Below are positions 6,589 through 14,851 of a stretch of DNA of 64,000 bases, one piece after another. The first letter of the stretch is position 1. The number at the start of each line of letters is the position of its first letter. Source of the DNA: Tenacibaculum sp. Bg11-29. GTDB lineage: Bacteria > Bacteroidota > Bacteroidia > Flavobacteriales > Flavobacteriaceae. Location: assembly GCF_002836595.1 (NCBI RefSeq), contig NZ_PJBB01000003.1, positions 2,727,001 through 2,791,000 of the forward strand. The letters run 5' to 3'. The position numbers and the translations under genes were made by a program. The notes beneath the pieces were generated by a model. That model made no database searches. It saw nothing but the letters and a program-made list of their open reading frames with translations, and was not told the origin of the DNA.

Positions 6589-6658
6589 CCGAGGTCAATG
6601 AATTTCTAAGCGTATTTTTTTTTCTTTGTTTCATTAATTATTTAATCAATATAGAAAT

Positions 6659-7468
6659 ATGAATACAAAGAAGTTTTTTAGACTAATAGAACGTGTTTCG
6701 CCTAAAGTAACAGCAAAAATAGCATTTCATTTTATCTCAAATCCAAGAGTTAAGAAATTTAGGTCTTTTGAAAAATCTATTATTGAGCAATCTAAAAGGA
6801 GTAGTATAGTGTTCAAGAAGTTTGATATTGCTATGTACGAATGGGGTAAAGGAGAAAAAACAGCATTACTTGTTCATGGATGGGAAGGAAGAGCTTCTAA
6901 TTTTGGCGCGATAATTCCGGTTTTAGTTAAAAAAGGATATAGAGTTATTAGTTTTGATGCTCCAAGTCATGGAAATAGTACCAAAAGAAAAACAAATTTT
7001 TTTGATATCCCTGAATTAATAGAAGTTCTTTTAAAGAGAGAAACCTATAATCTTGTTGTAACACATTCAATAGGAAGTGTGTTGGCTTTAATGGCAATGA
7101 GTTCTTTGAAATATAAAGGAGATACATTGATACAATGCACAACTCCAGATAAATTTGTAGATTATATTCAAGAAACAATACGGTATTTCGGGTTGACAGA
7201 TAAAACAAAAAATGCTTTTATTAAGTTAATAAGAAAGACGACCAATTATGAACCTCTAGATATGGAGGCGAGTCTTTTTGTGAAAAATATTTCATTTGAC
7301 AATGCTTTTTTTATTCATGATAAAAAAGATAGGGTTGTTAAGATAGAAAACTCAAAGCAGGTTTGTAGTCAAATGAAAAATGCAATGTTTATTGAGTTAG
7401 AGAAAACCGGTCATTTTAAAATGCTTTGGTCTGATAAGCTTTTAGCTATTATAGAAGAAAAAGTTTAG
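6659..7468 (+). CDS. Alpha/beta hydrolase
   Basis: This 269-residue cytoplasmic protein has an alpha/beta-hydrolase core. LLVHGWEGRASNF (about residues 70-82) forms the oxyanion-hole strand, and VISFDAPSHGNS follows. The nucleophile elbow is THSIGS (about residue 138, with T in place of the usual first Gly). An acid region FIHDKKDRVV and a final GHF histidine complete the triad. The substrate is unknown. It follows the Crp-like regulator in the same direction and is closed by a terminator shared with hemJ. No signal peptide is visible. Confidence 0.8.
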   Translation: MNTKKFFRLIERVSPKVTAKIAFHFISNPRVKKFRSFEKSIIEQSKRSSIVFKKFDIAMYEWGKGEKTALLVHGWEGRASNFGAIIPVLVKKGYRVISFDAPSHGNSTKRKTNFFDIPELIEVLLKRETYNLVVTHSIGSVLALMAMSSLKYKGDTLIQCTTPDKFVDYIQETIRYFGLTDKTKNAFIKLIRKTTNYEPLDMEASLFVKNISFDNAFFIHDKKDRVVKIENSKQVCSQMKNAMFIELEKTGHFKMLWSDKLLAIIEEKV

Positions 7469-7728
7469 AAGATGTTTTTAGTACACTTTTTGAAAACTAA
7501 AAAGATTGGATTTTAGTGGCTTTACAAGTAAGGAAGAGAATTTCTTATTGTATTGTTTTTTTGCTAAATAAGAAGATATTGTTAAGTTTATAAGTAGGTT
7601 GAAAAATGTAATATAACAACTTCAACTATTTATTGCTTGTGGAGTTTCTGTTGGTGATGAATTAGAGTATGCCGATGAAGTTATCTTAGGTAGAAATATG
7701 TGAGTATATTTGTTTTTTATCAGCCATT
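7469..7728 (+). other. Non-coding stretch with a possible gene remnant
   Basis: Most of this stretch shows nothing. From 7617 to 7702 a short plus-strand frame without a start reads QLQLFIACGVSVGDELEYAD-EVILGRNM and stops. Its composition is protein-like, unlike the flanking AT-rich DNA, so it may be the tail of a decayed gene. I do not recognise the family. Confidence 0.3.
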
Positions 7729-7756
7729 AAAAGCGAAGTTTTAAAACTTCGCTTTT
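7729..7756. terminator. Bidirectional terminator between the hydrolase and hemJ
   Basis: AAAAGCGAAGTT (7729-7740) and its inverse AACTTCGCTTTT (7745-7756) surround TTAA. A and T tracts on both sides let it serve both convergent genes. Confidence 0.85.
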
Positions 7757-7762
7757 TTAACT

Positions 7763-8347
7763 TTATAATTCCTCATCCTCTTCAATTAATTCTTTTTCAA
7801 ACTTATCCCAAGATTTTTTTGCTCTTACTTTTTTGTAAAAGCGAATACCTATCATTAGTAAAACGCCAAAGAGGATAATACCTACAACACCCCAAATCCA
7901 ATTAATTGCATTTTTTAAAACTACTAAAAATACTACAGCGAATAAAATTACTGTGGGAGCTTCGTTAAATATTCTAAGTTTTGTAGGAGAATATTTAATT
8001 TCATCACGCTGCAATTCTTTATATATTTTATGACAAAACCCATGGTAAAAATATAAAGCTAAAACAAATGCTAATTTAACATGCATCCAAGGCATTTCTA
8101 AATAAATAGGGTTTTTCCAAAGTAACCAAAAAGCAAAGAAGCTTGCTAAAAATAATGAAGGCCAAGTAATAATATACCACAAGCGTTTTGACATTAATTT
8201 ATATTGAGTTTGTAAAATTGATTTAGCAGGTTCTTCTTTTGATTCAGCTTCTACATGATAAATAAATAACCTACCTATGTAAAACAAACCAGCAAACCAA
8301 GTAACTACAAAAATAATATGTAATGCTTTTATGTATAAAAAATCCAT
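7763..8347 (-). CDS. hemJ: HemJ-type protoporphyrinogen IX oxidase (CopD-like membrane protein)
   Basis: This 194-residue integral membrane protein has about four to five transmembrane helices. It opens with MDFLYIKALHIIFVVTWFAG, where the conserved histidine (residue 10) of the HemJ family is visible. Further family features are the RLFIYH segment, a second histidine in MPWMHVKLAF, and a lysine/tyrosine-rich cytoplasmic tail. HemJ is thought to oxidise protoporphyrinogen IX to protoporphyrin IX, the step before ferrochelatase. That fits its place 12 bp downstream of hemH in the same direction. No HemG- or HemY-type oxidase is seen in the window, so this is the likely enzyme of the locus. Confidence 0.85.
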   Translation of the reverse strand: MDFLYIKALHIIFVVTWFAGLFYIGRLFIYHVEAESKEEPAKSILQTQYKLMSKRLWYIITWPSLFLASFFAFWLLWKNPIYLEMPWMHVKLAFVLALYFYHGFCHKIYKELQRDEIKYSPTKLRIFNEAPTVILFAVVFLVVLKNAINWIWGVVGIILFGVLLMIGIRFYKKVRAKKSWDKFEKELIEEDEEL

Positions 8348-8359
8348 AATTGATTTATT

Positions 8360-9370
8360 TTAAAATTCGTTAATCCATCCAGCTAAAACATCTACCCATT
8401 CTTCATTATCATTAATACAAGGTACTGTGTAAAATTCTTCACCACCAGCTTCTAAAAACTCATGTTTTCCTTCCATAGCTATTTCTTCTAAAGTTTCTAA
8501 ACAGTCAGAAACAAAAGCTGGGGTAACGATAGCTAATTTTTTAACTCCATCTTTCTCAGCTTTATTTACAATGGTTCTGTCAGTATATGGTTGTAGCCAA
8601 GGATCAACTCCTAAGCGAGACTGAAAAGATGTTGATACCGTAGTTTCATTCAAACCTAATTCAGAAATTACATTTTTTGTGGTTTGAAGACATTGGTGAC
8701 GGTAACAAAACTCATGTGCTTTTGAAGGAGTATTGCAACAACTACCATCAATTTTACAATGACTCTTTGTAATGTCAGATTTACCAATGTGTCGCTCTGG
8801 AACTCCGTGGTATGAGAATAAGATATGATCATAATCTTTATCAGTTAAATAATCTTTAATGCTATTTGATAGGGCTTTAATGTATTCAGGTTTCTTGTAA
8901 AAAGCAGGAACATCTGTAATCTTCATTTCAGGAAAATAGGCAGCACGTATTTCTTCAGCTAAAACCACAATTGTTTCAGTAGTTGCCATAGCAAATTGAG
9001 GATATAAAGGGATTAACATAACTTCAGTAACTCCTTTATTATGTAATTCTTGTAATCCTTTTTTGATGGTCATTGTACCATAACGCATTGCTAGTGCAAC
9101 AGGAAGTTCTGTTTTTTGTTGAACCTTATTTTGTAGGCGTTCAGATAAAACAATTAAAGGAGAGCCTTCTTTCCACCAAATCTTTTTATAAGCTGCTGCA
9201 GATTTTTTAGGGCGTGTATTTAATATGATTCCTTTTACTAAAAAAGCTCGAAACCAATATGGAACATCAATTACACGTTCGTCCATTAAAAATTCGCCTA
9301 AATATTTTTTTACATCCTTTGGAGATGTACTTTCTGGTGATCCTAAGTTTACTAATAAAGCTCCTTTCAT
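8360..9370 (-). CDS. hemH: Ferrochelatase
   Basis: This 336-residue protein inserts Fe2+ into protoporphyrin IX, the last step of heme synthesis. It opens with MKGALLVNLGSPESTSPKDV, the standard N-terminus, and carries the active-site histidine in LFSYHGVPERHI (about residue 186). Cysteines in CKIDGSCCN and CYRHQC lie where some bacterial ferrochelatases hold an iron-sulfur cluster; cluster binding here is inferred. The C-terminal VTPAFVSDCLETLEEIAMEG contains the conserved glutamates. It is the first gene of a hemH-hemJ pair. The TrmH-like gene upstream ends 70 bp away, so the pair may have its own promoter. Confidence 0.95.
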   Translation of the reverse strand: MKGALLVNLGSPESTSPKDVKKYLGEFLMDERVIDVPYWFRAFLVKGIILNTRPKKSAAAYKKIWWKEGSPLIVLSERLQNKVQQKTELPVALAMRYGTMTIKKGLQELHNKGVTEVMLIPLYPQFAMATTETIVVLAEEIRAAYFPEMKITDVPAFYKKPEYIKALSNSIKDYLTDKDYDHILFSYHGVPERHIGKSDITKSHCKIDGSCCNTPSKAHEFCYRHQCLQTTKNVISELGLNETTVSTSFQSRLGVDPWLQPYTDRTIVNKAEKDGVKKLAIVTPAFVSDCLETLEEIAMEGKHEFLEAGGEEFYTVPCINDNEEWVDVLAGWINEF

Positions 9371-9440
9371 TATTTTATTTATCTATTACGAATAAAGTAA
9401 AGTAATTTGATTTTAAAATTATTTTACAATCTTTATAATG

Positions 9441-9947
9441 CTATTTTTTATTTAATTGATTTGTTGTTTCATATAGGGCAATACTTAAACTATGTATTAC
9501 ATTCATTGATGAATTACGTCCATACATAGGTATAGCAATTGTAGCGTCTGCAAGGTTTATGTTCTCAATCCCGTTTCTTTCACTTCCCAAAAGTAAAACT
9601 ATTTTTTCTTTTGTCGTAAAATCAAAATCTTGAATTCTTATACTCTCATCAGCAATTTCAATACCTATAATAGTATTCCCTTCTTCTTTTAATTTATTGA
9701 TTAGTAAATCAAAATCAGTATATATTTCATGTTCAATTTGAGTATCCGTATTTCGAGCGGTACGTTTTACATTTCTATTCTCGATAGATGGAGAATTTTC
9801 GTGTAAAAATATCTTTTCAACACCAAAACTCTCAGAAATACGGAAACACATTCCAATATTTTCAGGAGTCCTAATGGCGTCACAAACAATCGTTATAGGG
9901 AATTTTTGTTGCTTGTTTTCGATATCGTAATGTGTAAGTTGTTTCAT
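9441..9947 (-). CDS. TrmH-family (SPOUT) RNA methyltransferase
   Basis: This 168-residue protein shows the three SPOUT motifs: IRTPENIGMCFRISESFG (motif 1), IVLLLGSERNGI (motif 2) and IPMYGRNSSMNVIHSLSIAL (motif 3). Members use S-adenosylmethionine bound in a trefoil knot to 2'-O-methylate rRNA or tRNA. The short length lacks the extra N-terminal domain of RlmB-type enzymes, so the substrate cannot be named. The start codon directly follows the stop of the upstream hydrolase gene, pointing to translational coupling in an AraC-hydrolase-methyltransferase operon. Confidence 0.88.
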   Translation of the reverse strand: MKQLTHYDIENKQQKFPITIVCDAIRTPENIGMCFRISESFGVEKIFLHENSPSIENRNVKRTARNTDTQIEHEIYTDFDLLINKLKEEGNTIIGIEIADESIRIQDFDFTTKEKIVLLLGSERNGIENINLADATIAIPMYGRNSSMNVIHSLSIALYETTNQLNKK

Positions 9948-10796
9948 TTATTTTTGTAAATCAGTTAAGAATTCTTGCCAAATTGAATCTTTAAAATGTG
10001 TTCTAAAAAATCCAAAATGCCCTATTTTTTTTACATTATAATTACTTGGAATTAGATGTTTGCGTGTAATATTTGCATTGTTAAATTTATAAACCATCCA
10101 GTCTACTGCTTTTTCAGGTGCAAATTTATCATTAGTACAACTATAGCCAACTAAATTTGAATAAATTTGGTGGTGATATAGTTCGTTATTTGTTTTTAAA
10201 TTGAAATAATATTCTTTTTGTTGAGACCATTTACTAAATTCACGAGCTACATCTTTTGGTAAATTTTCCATTTTAATAAAATGTTTACTTGGGAAATATT
10301 TAAAAAAAGTTGTAAAAAAGGGAAAGATAATAAACCAATTAAAAAATATTCTTATTTTATTAAGGCCATTCCAAAAAGAATAATGATTCGTTTGTGAAGC
10401 TACTAATATTATGTTGTTTAAAGTTTTACTTGAGGGAGTTAAGCCTAATAATTGACCACCTAGACTATGTGCTATACAATTAATTTTTTTTAAAGGATAT
10501 TGTTTTTTTATATACGAAAGAACAGTTTCGATATCATTGGTAGCCCAATTAGAAAGAGTGATGTTGAATTGAGTAAGTGGTTTCTTTTTTGATCGACCAA
10601 TACCACTATAGTCAAAGGTAAAAACAGTGTGGTTTTTTGATTGTAAAAATTGTGAAAACTTAGCATAATATTTTTGTAATACACCTGTAGCAGATAAAAT
10701 AATAACAATATCGTTACTATTAATTGAAGGAAACTCGGTAACAGAAACCTTATGTCCTAGTGGGGTATTTAAATCAAAAATCCTAGCCTTAATCAA
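9948..10796 (-). CDS. Alpha/beta hydrolase
   Basis: This 282-residue protein has an alpha/beta-hydrolase fold. VIILSATGVLQKYYAKF is the oxyanion strand, FDYSGIGRS follows, and the nucleophile elbow is CIAHSLGGQ (about residue 112). An acid candidate lies near CTNDKFAPEKAVDWM and a terminal histidine in KIGHFGFFR. The sequence resembles the serine-aminopeptidase-like or predicted esterase group. It is sandwiched, with gaps of 0 and 4 bp, between the TrmH-like gene and the AraC regulator gene, so it probably shares their promoter. The substrate is unknown. No signal peptide is seen. Confidence 0.8.
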   Translation of the reverse strand: MIKARIFDLNTPLGHKVSVTEFPSINSNDIVIILSATGVLQKYYAKFSQFLQSKNHTVFTFDYSGIGRSKKKPLTQFNITLSNWATNDIETVLSYIKKQYPLKKINCIAHSLGGQLLGLTPSSKTLNNIILVASQTNHYSFWNGLNKIRIFFNWFIIFPFFTTFFKYFPSKHFIKMENLPKDVAREFSKWSQQKEYYFNLKTNNELYHHQIYSNLVGYSCTNDKFAPEKAVDWMVYKFNNANITRKHLIPSNYNVKKIGHFGFFRTHFKDSIWQEFLTDLQK

Positions 10797-10800
10797 AATT

Positions 10801-11691
10801 TTAACTCTCTTTTTGTAAGTTCATTACGTATTGCTTTGGTGTTGTGCCAAATTTCTTTTTAAATGCAGCTATAAAATGACTGGAAGTACTGTAGCCAACT
10901 TGTAAGCCAACTTCATTTACATTAAACTGATTGCTTTCTAAAAGTTTACGAGCATGTTCCATCTTATAATCAAAAAGAAAACTATAAACAGTGTCACCGT
11001 ATATTTGTTTAAATACTTCTTTTAATTTTTTTAAATTTAAACCAACTTCATTTGCTAATTCTTGTAGGGTTGGAGGTTCGCTCATTTTAGAGATAATAAT
11101 ATCTTTAGCTTGCCTAATTTTTAAAACTTCACGATCATCAACTAAAAACGGACAGTATTCATTTTCTGTATTTTCACCAGTATCGAAATGAAGACTTAAA
11201 AGTTCGTATGTTTTTCCTTTAATATAAAGGTCTTTCATACTGCTATGGTTCTTTGCTGTTAAAATTTGATGAAGAACCATTAGTGCGTTAGACTTAATTT
11301 CGGTATTGTCGTAATATTTTTTGTTTTTATTGTCTTCGCTTAGAAAAGGAATATAGCTGGCTTCTTTTGAAAATAAAGCATGAAATTTTTCGATTGATAT
11401 TATAATCGAAACTAAAGATGTTTTAGGTAGAATTTCTAAATTTATTGGTAAGTTTTGTTGGGGGTTGTATAGAAAGATAGAATGTTTATCTAATACATTA
11501 AAAGTATAACTGTTATTGTTAAAATGAAATTTACAATTACCTTTTATACAGTAATGTAACTGTATATAAGAGTTGTCAATATCTCTTTTATATAGTTCTG
11601 TTTCGTTTGAATTATTTTGGAATTTTAATACAAAAAAACCTTTTTCTAATACTATTTCTCTAAATGAACTTTCTGCGATGTTTTTTGACAT
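10801..11691 (-). CDS. AraC-family transcriptional regulator, divergent from hemA
   Basis: This 296-residue protein has a PchR-like layout. A cupin-like N-terminal half (YIQLHYCIKGNCKFHFNNNS) precedes a C-terminal AraC domain with two helix-turn-helix units: LQELANEVGLNLKKLKEVF and VNEVGLQVGYSTSSHFIAAF, closing with KKFGTTPKQY. It is the first gene of an operon with the hydrolase and the SPOUT methyltransferase, and is divergent from hemA. A direct repeat with 21-bp period lies next to the hemA promoter, as expected for an AraC-type operator. A role in iron- or heme-responsive control of the heme genes is inferred from position. Confidence 0.9.
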   Translation of the reverse strand: MSKNIAESSFREIVLEKGFFVLKFQNNSNETELYKRDIDNSYIQLHYCIKGNCKFHFNNNSYTFNVLDKHSIFLYNPQQNLPINLEILPKTSLVSIIISIEKFHALFSKEASYIPFLSEDNKNKKYYDNTEIKSNALMVLHQILTAKNHSSMKDLYIKGKTYELLSLHFDTGENTENEYCPFLVDDREVLKIRQAKDIIISKMSEPPTLQELANEVGLNLKKLKEVFKQIYGDTVYSFLFDYKMEHARKLLESNQFNVNEVGLQVGYSTSSHFIAAFKKKFGTTPKQYVMNLQKES

Positions 11692-11718
11692 GATTGAAAA
11701 TGTATTTAAAAATAATTT

Positions 11719-11737
11719 ATTTAGAACGAGTCTAAAT
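11719..11737. promoter_or_regulatory. Inverted repeat ATTTAGA-N5-TCTAAAT before the AraC-type gene
   Basis: A perfect 7-5-7 inverted repeat lies 28 bp upstream of the regulator ATG, inside the predicted 5' leader. It looks like an operator for a dimeric repressor. Its TTTAGA/TCTAAA halves resemble iron-control boxes described in other bacteria, but the binding protein is unknown. Confidence 0.5.
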
Positions 11738-11766
11738 TGAGATGTCTCTAATAGTTGATTTCATTG

Positions 11767-11774
11767 CAAAAATA
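11767..11774 (-). promoter_or_regulatory. Candidate -7 element (TATTTTTG) of the AraC operon
   Basis: On the minus strand the bases read TATTTTTG, matching TAnnTTTG. Transcription would start near 11760, giving a leader of about 70 nt that contains the inverted repeat at 11719-11737. No exact -33 TTG is seen. Confidence 0.5.
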
Positions 11775-11819
11775 CACTTTATCTGCGTTTTAGAGATGTT
11801 TTTATGCTAAAAAACTGAT

Positions 11820-11849
11820 AGCGACATTAAAAGTTCTTTCAGCGACATT
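11820..11849 (+). promoter_or_regulatory. Direct repeat AGCGACATT x2 with 21-bp period: predicted AraC-type operator
   Basis: AGCGACATT occurs exactly at 11820-11828 and 11841-11849, 21 bp apart (two helical turns). The second copy covers the expected -33 region of the hemA promoter (-7 element at 11869-11876). AraC-family dimers typically bind direct half-sites with this spacing, and sites abutting -35 or -33 usually activate. Confidence 0.65.
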
Positions 11850-11868
11850 TTTATTTATTTAATCTTTA

Positions 11869-11876
11869 TATTTTTG
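11869..11876 (+). promoter_or_regulatory. Candidate -7 element (TATTTTTG) of hemA
   Basis: This is an exact TAnnTTTG match, 24 bp before the hemA ATG, with the repeat at 11841-11849 occupying the -33 region. A leader of about 18-20 nt is predicted. Confidence 0.55.
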
Positions 11877-11900
11877 AACCACCTTATTGAATAAGACTGA

Positions 11901-13169
11901 ATGACAGCAGATATACATAATAAGAATTTATATAACATAGGTGTTAGTTACAAAAAAGCTGACGCAACTATTAGAGGGAAGTTTAGTATTTCTAAAGAAA
12001 ACCAAGTTGAACTTTTAAAAGAAGCTAAACAAAATGGGATGGATGGTATCTTTGTATTATCTACTTGCAATAGAACTGAAATTACTGGTTTTGCAGAGCA
12101 TCCTTTTCAATTAATTAGTTTGTTATGTAAGTATTCAAACGGAGCAGTTGAAGAATTTGCAGAAGTATCTAATGTTTATAAGAATAATGAAGCTATAAAC
12201 CATTTGTTTAGAATGGGTACAGGTTTAGATAGCCAAATATTAGGAGATTACGAAATTGTTGGTCAATTGCGTCAAGCATTTAAATTAGCAAAAGAAGTAG
12301 GTACTACCAATGCATATTTTGAGCGCTTGTTAAATCATGTGATGCAAGCTAGTAAACGCGTAAAGAATGAAACTAAGTTAAGCTCAGGAACAACATCAGT
12401 TTCTTACGCAGCAGTTCAATATATTATTAAAAATTCACCATGTTATAATTCGAAAAATATTTTAGTTTTTGGATTAGGTAAAATGGGAAAGCATACTTGT
12501 AAAAACTTAGCAGAGTATACTCAAAATAAATCGGTAAGTTTAATTAATAGAACAGAGCAGAAAGCAAAAGAGTTTGTTAAAGAACACCCTTCTATTAAAA
12601 AAGCTAAGTTTGAAAACTTAAATAAAGAAATTGCAAATACAGATGTATTAATCGTTTCTACAGGAGCTTCTGAAGCTACTATTACAAGAGATCATATTTT
12701 AACAAACAATGAGTTGTTGATTTTAGATTTATCAATGCCTGCAAATGTTTCAAAAGAAGTAGCAAATTTAGCAAATGTTACTTTGATAAATGTAGATGAA
12801 TTATCGAAGATTACAGATGAAACATTAGCAATTCGTCAACAAGAAATACCAACAGCCGAATTAATTATAGAAACTCATAAAACTGAATTTAGTGAGTGGT
12901 TAAATCATAGAAAATTTACTCCAGCTATTACAGCATTAAAAGAATCGTTAAAAACAATTCAACAAGACGAAATAGCTTTTCATAAGAAAAAAATAAAAGA
13001 TTTTGATGAATCTCAAGCAGAAGTAATCACATCAAGATTCATCCAGAAAATAACCACCCAATTTGTAAAACACTTAAAAGCTGAAGAAACTTCTGTAAGT
13101 AATAGTATAGAAGTAATGGCAAAAGTGTTTGGTGCAAATTTAGAAACTATCCATGCAGAAGACAATTAG
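11901..13169 (+). CDS. hemA: Glutamyl-tRNA reductase
   Basis: This 422-residue enzyme reduces glutamyl-tRNA to glutamate-1-semialdehyde with NADPH, the committed step of C5 tetrapyrrole synthesis. The catalytic cysteine is in STCNRTEI (about residue 56). LDSQILGDYEIVGQLRQAF is the family signature. A Rossmann NADPH site VFGLGKMGK appears near residue 192, and a C-terminal dimerisation helix bundle ends the protein. It is the first gene of the plus-strand heme run and overlaps hemCD by 17 bp. An AraC-type operator and a TAnnTTTG element precede it, so regulation of the pathway probably acts here. Confidence 0.96.
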   Translation: MTADIHNKNLYNIGVSYKKADATIRGKFSISKENQVELLKEAKQNGMDGIFVLSTCNRTEITGFAEHPFQLISLLCKYSNGAVEEFAEVSNVYKNNEAINHLFRMGTGLDSQILGDYEIVGQLRQAFKLAKEVGTTNAYFERLLNHVMQASKRVKNETKLSSGTTSVSYAAVQYIIKNSPCYNSKNILVFGLGKMGKHTCKNLAEYTQNKSVSLINRTEQKAKEFVKEHPSIKKAKFENLNKEIANTDVLIVSTGASEATITRDHILTNNELLILDLSMPANVSKEVANLANVTLINVDELSKITDETLAIRQQEIPTAELIIETHKTEFSEWLNHRKFTPAITALKESLKTIQQDEIAFHKKKIKDFDESQAEVITSRFIQKITTQFVKHLKAEETSVSNSIEVMAKVFGANLETIHAEDN

Positions 13170-14739
13170 AATAGGTACACGTGATAGCCAATTGGCTATG
13201 TGGCAAGCAAACAAAGTTCGTAAAGAATTAGAAGCGTTAGAGTATAAATGTGAAATAGTTCCAATTAAATCTACAGGAGACCTTATTTTAGATAAGCCTT
13301 TATATGAGTTAGGAATTACAGGGATTTTTACTAAAAATTTAGATATCGCGATGTTAAATGGCGATATTGATATTGCAGTACATTCTTTAAAAGATGTTCC
13401 AACAGTTTTACCAGAAGGAATCATTCAAGGAGCCGTTTTAAAACGAGCAAATTATAATGATATCTTAGTATTAAAAGATAACGAAGAATTTTTCGGACAG
13501 CCAAACGGTGTTATAGCGACGGGTAGTTTGCGTAGAAAAGCACAATGGTTAAATCGTTATCCAACACATGAGGTTGTTGGTGTACGAGGAAACGTAAATA
13601 CGAGATTAGAAAAATTAGAAAATAACGATTGGGATGGTGCTATTTTTGCAGCAGCAGGGTTAGAAAGATTAGGTAAGCGTCCTGAAGGTGCAATTAACCT
13701 TTCTTGGATGATACCTGCACCAGCTCAAGGTGCTATTATGATTACAGTTTTAAAGGAAGATGAATTTTCTACAGATGCATGTGAACAATTAAATCATTAC
13801 GAAACACAAGTTTGTGTAGGTATTGAGCGTGAGTTTTTAAATTTATTAGAAGGCGGATGTACAGCACCAATAGGAGCTTTAGCATACATTGATCCTAAAA
13901 CAGAAGAAATAAACTTTAAAGGTTTATTATTAAGTAAAGATGGTAAAAAGAAAATAACAGTAACAAAAAACGAAAAAGTAGGTCGTCACCGTCTTTTGGC
14001 TAAAGATTGTGCTGATTATGTAATAAATAGGGGAGGTAAAGAATTAATGTTAGATGATGTAGAAGAACAAAAAGAGTTTTCTATTTATTCTACTAAAAAA
14101 TTATCTGAGCTTCAAAAGAAATTATTACCAAAATCGGTAGGTGTAGCCGATAGTGATTTTATCAAAATTCGTTTTAATAGAATTGCTCCTAAAGTAATTA
14201 AAAACGAAATTGAAAACGTAATTATTACAAGTAAAAATGGCGTAGAAGCAATTGCTAATTCTTTTACTTCTGATGAATTAAAATTTAAGAATATTTATTG
14301 CGTTGGTCGTAGAACCAAAAAGTTAATAGAGCAAAAAATAGGTGCGGTAGTAAAATCTGAAAGAAACGCAGAGAAATTATCAAAGTATCTCTCTAAAGAG
14401 ATCAAAGGAAAAGAAGTAACTTACTTCTGTAGTGATTTACGTTTAGATACTTTGCCAAATGCTTTAAAAGTAAATGATATTACAGTAAATGAAGTAGAAG
14501 CGTATAAAACATTGTATAGCCCTTCTAAAGTAGCTGATACTGTAAATGGAGTATTGTTTTACAGTCCATCAACTGTAGAAAGTTATATGCAAGAAAATAA
14601 AGCTGATAAAGTAGCATTTTGTATAGGCGAGAGTACTGCAAAAGAAGCAAGAAAACATTTTGAAGATGTACAAGTAGCTAATTTACCAACAGTAGAAAGT
14701 ATTATTGAATTAGTGAATTTACATTTTGTAAAAGAGTAA
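13153..14739 (+). CDS. hemCD: Fused porphobilinogen deaminase / uroporphyrinogen-III synthase
   Basis: This 528-residue fusion is about the sum of the two enzymes. Residues 1 to about 300 are HemC: TIRIGTRDSQLAMWQANKV at the N-terminus, the HSLKDVPT and ATGSLRRKAQ substrate loops, and the cofactor cysteine in LEGGCTAPIGA (about residue 237). Residues about 325-528 are HemD-like (NVIITSKNGVEAIANSF, then GVLFYSPSTVESYM, then FCIGESTAKEAR). HemC polymerises four porphobilinogens to hydroxymethylbilane, and HemD closes the ring to uroporphyrinogen III. Fusion would allow channelling of the unstable linear intermediate; that benefit is inferred. The start overlaps the end of hemA. Confidence 0.95.
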   Translation: MQKTIRIGTRDSQLAMWQANKVRKELEALEYKCEIVPIKSTGDLILDKPLYELGITGIFTKNLDIAMLNGDIDIAVHSLKDVPTVLPEGIIQGAVLKRANYNDILVLKDNEEFFGQPNGVIATGSLRRKAQWLNRYPTHEVVGVRGNVNTRLEKLENNDWDGAIFAAAGLERLGKRPEGAINLSWMIPAPAQGAIMITVLKEDEFSTDACEQLNHYETQVCVGIEREFLNLLEGGCTAPIGALAYIDPKTEEINFKGLLLSKDGKKKITVTKNEKVGRHRLLAKDCADYVINRGGKELMLDDVEEQKEFSIYSTKKLSELQKKLLPKSVGVADSDFIKIRFNRIAPKVIKNEIENVIITSKNGVEAIANSFTSDELKFKNIYCVGRRTKKLIEQKIGAVVKSERNAEKLSKYLSKEIKGKEVTYFCSDLRLDTLPNALKVNDITVNEVEAYKTLYSPSKVADTVNGVLFYSPSTVESYMQENKADKVAFCIGESTAKEARKHFEDVQVANLPTVESIIELVNLHFVKE

Positions 14740-14784
14740 GGTCACTTTCCTCCTGGTAATGACGTATATAAAAATATTGTCACT

Positions 14785-14832
14785 TCGAGCGCAGTCGAGA
14801 GGTTTCAATGAAATTATCTCGACTGCGCTCGA
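14785..14832. repeat. REP-like hairpin between hemCD and hemB
   Basis: TCGAGCGCAGTCGAGA (14785-14800) and its perfect inverse TCTCGACTGCGCTCGA (14817-14832) flank a 16-nt loop. The 16-bp GC-rich stem stands out in AT-rich DNA. There is no T tract, so it is more likely a dispersed extragenic palindrome or a processing/stability element than a terminator. Similar CTTCGAGCGCAGTCGAGA units recur in flavobacterial genomes, from memory. Confidence 0.7.
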
Positions 14833-14851
14833 TTAGACAAAAAAATAAGTA

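Noticed and set aside
6948..7208. Minus-strand frame of 86 codons
   Set aside because: Antisense of the alpha/beta hydrolase gene with no own features.
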